DNA from: Deltaproteobacteria bacterium
Lineage (GTDB): Bacteria > Desulfobacterota > Desulfobacteria > Desulfobacterales > Desulfatibacillaceae
Direction: 5' to 3'
Assembly: GCA_019308705.1 (NCBI GenBank)
Contig: JAFDHW010000196.1
Coordinates: 1-5,117 of the forward strand
DNA: 5,117 nt
Under the pieces are notes generated by a model. That model saw only the letters and a list, made by a program, of their open reading frames with translations. It searched no databases and was not told the DNA's origin. Shown here piece after piece: positions 1 through 5,117 of the stretch. Each line of letters begins with the position of its first letter. The first letter of the stretch is position 1. Position numbers and translations under genes: made by a program.

Positions 1-98
1 GCGAGCCCGATTCACGCGATAGCTGCGTCAGGAGGCGGTCGCGGTACAAAAGTACAGCTTCCCTCCTCCTTCCTTGCTCTCGCGCGAATCGAACTCGT
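1..98. repeat. Long imperfect palindrome, probable intergenic repeat (MITE/REP-like), truncated by window edge
   Basis: The stretch folds back on itself around a centre near position 49.5. Bases 9-23 pair with 76-90 at 13 of 15 positions, 30-35 pair with 65-70 at all six, and 41-42 pair with 57-58. The apex is GTAC (44-47), AAAA, GTAC (52-55). Outside the main stem, 1-5 pair with 94-98 (one G-T pair), so the element may continue left of the window. No T tract follows either arm, so it is not a normal intrinsic terminator. One plus-strand frame stays open from position 1 to a TAG at 112-114, but it has no visible start, and the symmetry explains the sequence better than coding does. Whether it is dispersed in the genome cannot be seen here; calling it MITE- or REP-like is inference. 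Confidence 0.6.
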
Positions 99-157
99 GA
101 ATAATCCGGGTTAGCAGGCGGCCCGAAAAAGCGGAGTGCTTCTTCGCTGTTGAACGG

Positions 158-197
158 CCTGCCGAAACATACGTGCTTGCGGTTTCTTTTCGGCAGG
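158..197. promoter_or_regulatory. Perfect 10-bp inverted repeat upstream of glnA (operator or leader hairpin candidate)
   Basis: CCTGCCGAAA at 158-167 is exactly complementary to TTTCGGCAGG at 188-197, with a 20-base spacer. In RNA two further G-U pairs could extend the stem outward (157/198 and 156/199). It lies 61 bases before the glnA start. No T run follows on either strand, so it is not a standard intrinsic terminator. It could be a protein-binding dyad or a hairpin in the glnA leader RNA. I found no convincing sigma-54 promoter (GG-N10-GC spacing) and no strong sigma-70 promoter near it. The known glutamine riboswitch consensus was not recognised. Confidence 0.5.
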
Positions 198-258
198 TTA
201 CAAAACGACAAACCATTGCATCCCGGCCTCCGGGCCGCTGCAACAGAAGGGAGAAACG

Positions 259-1671
259 ATGGACGCCAAGGAAGTCTTGAAATTCGCCAAGGAAAACAAC
301 GTGAGGATGGTGGACATCCGGTTCATGGACTTCCCCGGGCTGTGGCAGCACTTCTCCGTGCCCATCTCCGAGCTTTCAGAGGATTCCTTCGAGGAAGGCT
401 TCGGGTTCGACGGCTCCTCCATCCGCGGCTGGCAGCCCATCCACGCCAGCGACATGCTGGTGGTGCCGGACGCGGACACGGCCAAGATCGACCCCTTCTT
501 CGCCGAGCCCACCCTGGTTCTGATCGGCAACATCGTGGACCCGGTGACCATGGAACCCTACTCCCGCGACCCGCGGAACATCTGCAGGAAGGCGGAGGCC
601 TACCTGAAGTCCACGGGCATCGGCGACACGGCCTACTTCGGCCCGGAGGCGGAGTTCTTCATCTTCGACGAGGTGCGGTTCGACTGCCAGAGGAACGCCT
701 CCTTCTACATGGTGGACTCGGTGGAGGGCATCTGGAACTCCGGCCGGGAGGAGTGCCCCAACCTGGGCTACAAGCCCCGCCATAAGCAGGGCTATTTCCC
801 CGTGCCGCCCATGGACAAGCTCCAGGACCTGCGCACGGAGATGTGCATGGTGCTGGAATCCTTGGGCATCGCCATCGAGGCCCAGCACCACGAGGTGGCC
901 ACCGCGGGCCAGGCGGAGATCGACATGCGGTTCGCCCCGCTTCTGCAGATGGCCGACCAGTTGTTGTGGTTCAAGTACGTGTTAAAGAACGTGGCCCACA
1001 GAAACGGCAAGACCGTGACCTTCATGCCCAAGCCGCTTTTCGAGGACAACGGCACGGGCATGCACACCCACATCTCCATCTGGGACAAGGGCAAGCCGCT
1101 CTTTGCCGGCGACAAGTACGCCGGGCTCTCCCAGGAGGCCCTGTGGGCCGCCGGCGGCATCCTGAAGCACGCCCGGGCCCTGTGCGCGCTCTCCAACCCC
1201 ACCACCAACTCCTACAAGCGGCTGGTGCCGGGGTTCGAGGCGCCGGTGAACCTGGCGTATTCCTCGCGCAACCGGTCCGCGGCCATCCGCATCCCCATGT
1301 ACTCGGCCTCGCCCAAGGCCAAGCGCATCGAGTTTCGGACTCCGGACCCCTCGTGCAACGGGTACATGGCGTTTTCCGCCATGCTCATGGCGGTATTGGA
1401 CGGCATCCAGAACAAGATCGACCCGGGCGATCCCCTGGACAAGGACATCTACGCCCTGCCGCCCGAGGAACTGGCGGAGATCCCCTCGGCCCCGGCCTCC
1501 CTGGGAGAAGCCCTGGCGGCCTTGGCCGGCGACCACGAGTTTCTGCTCAAGGGCGACGTGTTCACCCAGGACGTCATCGACATGTGGATCGAATGGAAGA
1601 CGGAAAACGAGGTGAACCAGATCAACCTCCGGCCGCATCCGTACGAGTTTTTCCTGTACTACGACCTGTAG
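259..1671 (+). CDS. glnA: Glutamine synthetase, type I (GSI-beta)
   Basis: This cytoplasmic dodecameric enzyme joins ammonium to glutamate using ATP to make glutamine, the main entry of nitrogen into metabolism. The 470-residue product is essentially the length of the E. coli enzyme. It shows the N-terminal signature GFDGSS (49-54), the metal-binding GPEAEFF (128-134, with E130 and E132), the ATP-binding segment [14 protein letters not shown] (258-271), NRSAAIRIP (338-346) with R339 and R344, and E358/R360 near the active site. Y398 in the context [10 protein letters not shown] matches the tyrosine adenylylated by GlnE in GSI-beta enzymes, so post-translational control by adenylylation and PII signalling is likely (inference). 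The ATG is supported by AAGGGAG at 247-253, five bases upstream, and by alignment with the family start. The gene stands alone here: no glnB, ntrB or ntrC lies in the window, and the next gene is convergent. No key residue is missing. Confidence 0.97.
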   Translation: MDAKEVLKFAKENNVRMVDIRFMDFPGLWQHFSVPISELSEDSFEEGFGFDGSSIRGWQPIHASDMLVVPDADTAKIDPFFAEPTLVLIGNIVDPVTMEPYSRDPRNICRKAEAYLKSTGIGDTAYFGPEAEFFIFDEVRFDCQRNASFYMVDSVEGIWNSGREECPNLGYKPRHKQGYFPVPPMDKLQDLRTEMCMVLESLGIAIEAQHHEVATAGQAEIDMRFAPLLQMADQLLWFKYVLKNVAHRNGKTVTFMPKPLFEDNGTGMHTHISIWDKGKPLFAGDKYAGLSQEALWAAGGILKHARALCALSNPTTNSYKRLVPGFEAPVNLAYSSRNRSAAIRIPMYSASPKAKRIEFRTPDPSCNGYMAFSAMLMAVLDGIQNKIDPGDPLDKDIYALPPEELAEIPSAPASLGEALAALAGDHEFLLKGDVFTQDVIDMWIEWKTENEVNQINLRPHPYEFFLYYDL

Positions 1672-1695
1672 GCCGGAAAAGCACCCGCCCGGCCG

Positions 1696-1713
1696 GGGCG
1701 AAGCCGCCCTTTT
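1696..1713 (+). terminator. Probable intrinsic terminator of glnA
   Basis: GGGCG (1696-1700) pairs with CGCCC (1705-1709) around a four-base loop, followed directly by TTTT (1710-1713). It starts 25 bases after the glnA stop. The stem is short but GC-only. The opposite strand carries the same hairpin and then a less close GCTTTT, so the 49-bp gap may also serve the convergent glycosyltransferase gene. A competing palindrome, CCCGGCCGGG at 1688-1697, overlaps it. Confidence 0.5.
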
Positions 1714-1720
1714 CTGCGCC

Positions 1721-2647
1721 TTATTCCCCGCCCGGCGTGACCCAGCCCCGGGCAAACCCCAGGGCGTAGGCGGCCTGGGTGAGCAGAAGCAGCCACTTAC
1801 CCGTGAGAGCAGCCCGGCCCATGCGCCAAGCGTAGCGGGGCACGCGGAGGGGCAGGGGCACCCGGGCGGAAAAATCCGTGCCGTGGCCCGCCGGGGTTTC
1901 CAGGACCCACCGGGGATAGTTGCGGTTGACAAACGCGGCCTGGCGGCCGTTGCGGTAGAATTGGGAGACCAGCCTGGAAAGGCTTTCCGGCGGAAGGTGG
2001 GCGTAGGCCGCGCCCGGCACCACCACCACGCGCCAGCCCGCGGAACGGAACTCCCTGCGCAGGTAGGGGTCCAGGCCCCGGGGAAGGACCTCGTTTTCCC
2101 CGCCCACCGCAAAGAAGGCTTCCTTTTTCATCATGAGCAGGGGATGCTCGGCCAGGTCCGAGTCCGTGACCTTGTCCACCGGCGGGGTGCTCCGGCGGGG
2201 GATCTGGGCCATGGCCTTCTTCACCAGGGGCGGGGCGTCGTCCGGGATGGCGTTGACGCCTCCGGCCATGCCCACGTCCGGACGGGCGGCAAGGGCGTCG
2301 TGGAGCCTTTCCAGGGCGTCTTTCGCGAGCAGCCGGGTGTCGTCGTCCATGGTGGCCAGCATCCGGCCCCGGGAAAGGGCCGCGCCGATGTTGATGGCCC
2401 GGCCCTGGCGGGTGTCGCCCTTGACCACGATGATCTCCAGGGGCTTTAGGGTCTGGCCCTGGATCTGCTTCAGCAATTGCCCGAAATACCCCCCCCGGTC
2501 CGCGTCCAGGGTGGGGATGACCACGGTGACGGGATAGGGCCCCGGCCCGGTGGACAGGATCTCCACCTCGCGGGGCCGTCCCCGGCCGTTTCTGTGCTTC
2601 ACGAACTCCCGGGCGGGGAGCTTGTGTACGGTCCGGCTTTGCATCAT
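1721..2647 (-). CDS. Glycosyltransferase family 2 (GT-A fold) protein
   Basis: The 308-residue protein has a GT2 core that would transfer a sugar from a nucleotide-sugar donor to an envelope glycan or lipid acceptor; donor and acceptor cannot be read from sequence. Residues 39-47 (PVTVVIPTL) form the first Rossmann-like strand, and 71-76 (EIIVVK) the second. The metal-binding DXD is D101-D103 in ATMDDDT. A later block (GG at 182-183, D193, then R197 and G204) matches the GT2 acceptor/base region, although the usual ED pair reads LD here. Residues 209-217 (VVPGAAYAH) are also typical of the family. A hydrophobic stretch at 283-302 may dock on the membrane. The start is either of two adjacent ATGs; the ribosome site is weak (GAGGG, 12 bases upstream). 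The first 37 residues are basic and unrecognised. The gene lies 21 bp after the TraF-like gene, so the two are probably one transcript. Confidence 0.85.
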   Translation of the reverse strand: MMQSRTVHKLPAREFVKHRNGRGRPREVEILSTGPGPYPVTVVIPTLDADRGGYFGQLLKQIQGQTLKPLEIIVVKGDTRQGRAINIGAALSRGRMLATMDDDTRLLAKDALERLHDALAARPDVGMAGGVNAIPDDAPPLVKKAMAQIPRRSTPPVDKVTDSDLAEHPLLMMKKEAFFAVGGENEVLPRGLDPYLRREFRSAGWRVVVVPGAAYAHLPPESLSRLVSQFYRNGRQAAFVNRNYPRWVLETPAGHGTDFSARVPLPLRVPRYAWRMGRAALTGKWLLLLTQAAYALGFARGWVTPGGE

Positions 2648-2668
2648 CCGGGTTTCAGCCCTCGGCGC

Positions 2669-3988
2669 CTAGAACCACTTGGACACCAGGGAAACCTGGA
2701 CGCGGGTGTAGCGGGGGATGTCGTACTCGTCGTAGGTGCCCCACTTGTCGGACACCTGGCCGGCCACGTCCAGTTGGAACCACTTGGCCCCGAACCCCAG
2801 GCCGGCGGTGAAGATGGTGCCCTCCTCGTCCTCCTGGATGTTTTTCATGACGCCGCCGCGCACCGAGAACCAAGAAACCGGTTCAAAGGCCACGCCGCCG
2901 CCCACCATCTGGCTGTCGTAGCCGGGCAGGAAGGTTTCGTTGGAGGTGAGGTCATAGTCCAGGGCCACGGTGAGGCGCTCGTCCAGGAAGGTGAGGGTCG
3001 CGCCCGCCCGCAACTGGGGGTCCAGTTCCACGTCCGGTCCGGTCTTGGCCGAAAAAGCGGGGGTGTTCAGGTTCTTGGCCACCAGGCCCACGGTGAGATT
3101 CTTTACCATGGACGGGGAATAGAGCGCGCCCGCGTCCACGCCGAAGGCCAGGCTGTCCTCCCGGGCGTTGTCCAGCTCGTCGTCGATCTCGCCGGATTCC
3201 GTGTCCACCATGATTTTTTTGCGGAAGGTGGCGCCGGGCATGAGCTTGGCCGAAGCGCCCAGGGCCAGCCTGCCGAAATCGCCCTCAAAAGCATGCCCGC
3301 AGGCCACGGGGATCTCTGCGTAGGCCAGGCCGTTCAACTGGATGTAGTGGTAGCCGTTGTCCGCGGCATACTCGATGGAGCTGGCCTGGTAGGCCGCCGC
3401 GGAAGAAACCGTGAGGGCGTCCGTGACGGGGTTGTACTGGAAGTAGACGCCCGAGATAGGTTCCTGCACGATGATGTCCAGGCGGTTTGGGTCGATGACC
3501 GCGTAGGCGGTGGCCTCGGAAACGCCGTAGACGCCGAAACCCAGGCCGCCCACCTGCACGCCCAGGCTTACGCCGGGCATGAGCTGAAGCCCGTTGCCCC
3601 CGGAAAGGTCGTACAACTCGGCCTGCACGGTGATGAGGTCTTGCCGCAGTTGGGGGTCGCTCAACGCTCCGGCCAGTATCTGGGCCGGGGTGAGGTTGGA
3701 GAGCCGGTCCATGGTGTTGTCGATGTCCACCTCGGAAAGCTCGTCCACGCTTTCGGCCAGGTTGTATTCCCTGGCCCCCATGGAGGCGGAAAGGGCCACC
3801 TGGACTACGTCCTTTCCCCCGGCCAGGAGGGCGGGGTTGAAGTAGGCCGCGTACGCGCCGTTTGCGGCGGCAACCCCCGCGCCGCCCATGGAAAGGGACT
3901 TGAATCCCATGGGCTGGAACTCCGCGGCCAACCCCGGAGCAGCCAAAAGGCACAGGCAGAGCACAATTCCCAACGTCCTGCTTTTCAT
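2669..3988 (-). CDS. TraF-like outer-membrane beta-barrel protein (TraF_2/UPF0164-type)
   Basis: The 439-residue protein is exported. Residues 1-21 are a classical signal peptide (basic MKSR, a hydrophobic core, and GLA before a cleavage site near 21-22), and the C-terminus SKWF ends in the aromatic residue typical of BAM-assembled barrels. After cleavage comes a glycine- and alanine-rich block around SMGGAGVA (33-40) and YFNPALLA (49-56), seen in FadL/PorV-like and TraF_2 proteins. Further family-like pieces are GVDAGALYSP (283-292) and VGLVAKNLNTP (300-310), followed by amphipathic strands to the end. The family is called conjugal transfer protein TraF in databases, but no conjugation gene is present here, so that name should not be taken as function. 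The ATG is supported by AGGAGGG (3996-4002) seven bases upstream. The glycosyltransferase gene follows after 21 bp. A transport or surface-assembly role is only inference. Confidence 0.82.
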   Translation of the reverse strand: MKSRTLGIVLCLCLLAAPGLAAEFQPMGFKSLSMGGAGVAAANGAYAAYFNPALLAGGKDVVQVALSASMGAREYNLAESVDELSEVDIDNTMDRLSNLTPAQILAGALSDPQLRQDLITVQAELYDLSGGNGLQLMPGVSLGVQVGGLGFGVYGVSEATAYAVIDPNRLDIIVQEPISGVYFQYNPVTDALTVSSAAAYQASSIEYAADNGYHYIQLNGLAYAEIPVACGHAFEGDFGRLALGASAKLMPGATFRKKIMVDTESGEIDDELDNAREDSLAFGVDAGALYSPSMVKNLTVGLVAKNLNTPAFSAKTGPDVELDPQLRAGATLTFLDERLTVALDYDLTSNETFLPGYDSQMVGGGVAFEPVSWFSVRGGVMKNIQEDEEGTIFTAGLGFGAKWFQLDVAGQVSDKWGTYDEYDIPRYTRVQVSLVSKWF

Positions 3989-4009
3989 GGAAAAACCCTC
4001 CTTTTGCGT

Positions 4010-4028
4010 CGGGAAGCAGGCCTTCCCG
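4010..4028 (-). promoter_or_regulatory. Small hairpin in the leader of the TraF-like gene
   Basis: CGGGAAG (4010-4016) pairs perfectly with CTTCCCG (4022-4028) around a five-base loop. It lies just upstream of the Shine-Dalgarno sequence (3996-4002) of the TraF-like gene, so it would sit in its mRNA leader. It is not followed by a T run. It might affect translation or stability, or be chance in GC-rich DNA. A poor promoter candidate lies further upstream on the same strand (TTGACC at 4094-4089, TGTCAT at 4073-4068, spacer only 15). Confidence 0.3.
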
Positions 4029-4133
4029 GCCGCTTATGGGGTGGATTGCTTGGAAAGCCTCCTTTGAATGACATCGAAGGGGAGTGCAGGTCAAGCACAT
4101 TGGCGAGACAAGACAAGAGGCACAGGGGCGGGG

Positions 4134-4185
4134 AAAAACGGCAAAAACGGCCCGGAGGGGCCGGAAGCGTCCCGGCCCCTCCGGG
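4134..4185 (-). terminator. Strong intrinsic terminator of the membrane-anchored protein gene
   Basis: Bases 4151-4164 and 4172-4185 form a perfect 14-bp GC-rich stem with a seven-base loop. On the minus strand the stem is followed by CCG, five Ts, GCCG and five more Ts, the layout of a rho-independent terminator. It begins 18 bases after the stop codon of the gene ending at 4204 and separates that gene from the downstream TraF-like gene. On the plus strand no T run follows, so it acts in one direction. Confidence 0.92.
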
Positions 4186-4203
4186 AAGCGGACGAAAGGA
4201 GGT

Positions 4204-4926
4204 TTACTTGGCTTCGGAGGAAAGCTCCCCTTCCGGGCCGATGGCGTAGACCAGGTTGCCCAAGGTATGGCTGGACCTGATCACCAGGGCGTCCTTTGTG
4301 CCGGGACCGATTTCCACCGTCACGCCCTCGGTCGGGGAGAAGCCGAACAGGGCGACCTTGTCCAGGGTGGCCTCCTGGTCCGGGTTTTCGGCGAAAAAGG
4401 CCATGGCGGCGGAATAGGCGCTCTTGAGGTCAGACAGGGCCATGGCGTTCAGGGCCTCGTAGTCCACGACGGCCTGCGGGGCCTCCCCGGCGGGCGGGGC
4501 GGCGGCCACCTCGGAAAGCAGCGTGCTGTCCTCCGTCAAGAGCTGGTCCCGGTAATCCGCGGCCCTCCTGCCCAACAGCGCCAGGCGGGGAGAAACCGTT
4601 TCCAGGTTGTCCATGGACTGGCCGATGAGGTTTTTTGCCTCCTCGCCGCCCAACACGTTCTTCTTCTCCAAGAGCGCCGCCAGAAAGGCTATGGTGCTTT
4701 CCGCGGTGATGACCCTGGTGGCGGACACGTACCCGGCCATCTTCTCCTGGTTGGCGGAGACCCGCTCCATGACCCGGCCTGTCTGGGCCATGAGCCTGTT
4801 GGCCTGATCAAAGTACAGGCTCGCGGAACGCATCATCCCCGGCAGGCTGACTATGCACAGGATGAGCCACACCGTGGCCGCCAGAAGAAAGAGGCCGCCG
4901 CAAACCTCCAGAAATTTCCTGCTCAT
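4204..4926 (-). CDS. Membrane-anchored protein of unknown function with pilin-like C-terminal domain
   Basis: I do not recognise this gene as a named family. The 240-residue product has one N-terminal hydrophobic segment (about 8-28) after MSRK, acting as a signal anchor, so most of it should lie in the periplasm. Residues 32-140 look mostly helical and charged, possibly coiled-coil or a helical bundle. An alanine/proline linker (AAAPPAGEAP, 141-150) follows. Residues 165-235 resemble the end of the long helix and the beta-sheet of small type IV pilins: SDLKSAYSAAMAFFAENP, then FGFSPTEGVTVEI, then a SSH...Y.IGPEGEL ending. The prepilin cleavage motif (G followed by FTLIE) is absent, so it is not itself a normal pilin. 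The ATG at 4926 is preferred to an in-frame GTG at 5007 because AGAGGAG lies seven bases upstream and the hydrophobic segment then begins close to the N-terminus. It is a single-gene unit ending in a strong terminator. Confidence 0.8.
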   Translation of the reverse strand: MSRKFLEVCGGLFLLAATVWLILCIVSLPGMMRSASLYFDQANRLMAQTGRVMERVSANQEKMAGYVSATRVITAESTIAFLAALLEKKNVLGGEEAKNLIGQSMDNLETVSPRLALLGRRAADYRDQLLTEDSTLLSEVAAAPPAGEAPQAVVDYEALNAMALSDLKSAYSAAMAFFAENPDQEATLDKVALFGFSPTEGVTVEIGPGTKDALVIRSSHTLGNLVYAIGPEGELSSEAK

Positions 4927-4933
4927 GGGATAT

Positions 4934-4940
4934 CTCCTCT
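4934..4940 (-). promoter_or_regulatory. Ribosome binding site deciding the start of the membrane-anchored protein
   Basis: On the minus strand this reads AGAGGAG, seven bases before the ATG at 4926-4924. The alternative GTG start at 5007 has no purine-rich site and would add 27 residues that do not look like a signal sequence. Confidence 0.75.
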
Positions 4941-5011
4941 CGTGGTTTGACCCTGCCGCAGACGTCCGACCGGGGCCGGACCAGGTGATAGGGATGAAAA
5001 GCGCCACAAAA

Positions 5012-5040
5012 TGTTTACCATCAACCGGCCAGGTTGTAAA
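5012..5040 (-). promoter_or_regulatory. Candidate sigma-70 promoter for the membrane-anchored protein gene, with internal dyad
   Basis: On the minus strand TTTACA (5040-5035, five of six to the -35 consensus) is followed after exactly 17 bases by TAAACA (5017-5012, three of six to the -10). The spacer region holds the dyad CAACC (5022-5026)/GGTTG (5032-5036), and TTTAC (5014-5018)/GTAAA (5036-5040) flank it, which could be an operator. The AT-rich composition contrasts with the GC-rich surroundings. The -10 match is weak. The rest of the gap to 5117 holds no gene that I can support. Confidence 0.3.
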
Positions 5041-5117
5041 TCAGTAAAGTCTCTCTATTTTTGGCAAAAACCAGGTATGCATTTCTTGGCCGGCCCCCGC
5101 CGCATCGACAAGAAGCG

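Noticed and set aside
80..102. tRNA-like segment resembling a T arm
   Set aside because: No acceptor stem, anticodon arm or D arm can be built around it; the bases belong to the palindrome.
1..114. Possible C-terminal end of an upstream gene in frame 1 (stop at 112-114)
   Set aside because: There is no recognisable protein feature, and the palindromic structure accounts for the sequence. It cannot be excluded without sequence to the left.
160..220. Sigma-54 promoter for glnA (TTGC at 177-180 and TTGCA at 216-220 as -12 elements)
   Set aside because: No GG lies at the required 10-base spacing upstream of either GC.
843..1769. A 308-codon plus-strand frame inside glnA
   Set aside because: It is shifted relative to glnA, whose catalytic motifs are all intact; the translation is rich in R, G, P and H as expected for a shadow.
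982..2112. A 376-codon minus-strand open frame running from the glycosyltransferase region into glnA
   Set aside because: It overlaps glnA antisense and the real glycosyltransferase in another frame, with arginine- and glycine-rich composition and no motif.
2477..4249. A 590-codon open frame on the plus strand, longer than the gene opposite it
   Set aside because: It lies antisense to the TraF-like and part of the glycosyltransferase and membrane-protein genes, is low-complexity in G, H, V and Q, has no recognisable domain and crosses the strong terminator. The minus-strand genes have signal peptide, ribosome site and family motifs. It is a GC-rich shadow frame.

Overview
The window is GC-rich bacterial chromosome with four complete protein genes and short intergenic spaces. 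Nothing in it looks like a plasmid, phage or IS core. The gene set is a type I glutamine synthetase, a family 2 glycosyltransferase, a TraF-like outer-membrane beta-barrel protein and a membrane-anchored protein of unknown function. With the high GC third positions, this would suit a Gram-negative bacterium of the former Deltaproteobacteria (Desulfobacterota), perhaps a sulfate reducer. That placement is inferred from protein character alone and is only moderately sure.

Layout: 1-98 is a long imperfect palindrome with no convincing gene, probably an intergenic repeat element cut by the window edge. 99-258 is the leader region of glnA and carries a perfect 10-bp inverted repeat at 158-197. glnA occupies 259-1671 on the plus strand and ends at a short hairpin with a T tract, inside a 49-bp gap shared with the convergent glycosyltransferase gene. 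The other three genes are on the minus strand. Read in their own direction, they are the membrane-anchored protein (4926-4204), a strong intrinsic terminator (4185-4134), a 5' leader with a small hairpin, the TraF-like beta-barrel protein (3988-2669), and after only 21 bp the glycosyltransferase (2647-1721). The last two are probably co-transcribed. The first is separated from them by the terminator.

Functionally, glnA makes glutamine from ammonium and glutamate and keeps the tyrosine that is adenylylated in GSI-beta enzymes, so it is probably controlled by a GlnE/PII cascade located elsewhere. The minus-strand genes are all connected with the cell envelope: an exported outer-membrane protein, a putative sugar transferase, and an inner-membrane-anchored protein whose C-terminal part resembles the globular end of a type IV pilin. 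No complete novel system is evident. The most interesting items are the palindromic element, the inverted repeat ahead of glnA, and the pilin-like domain on a non-pilin anchor.
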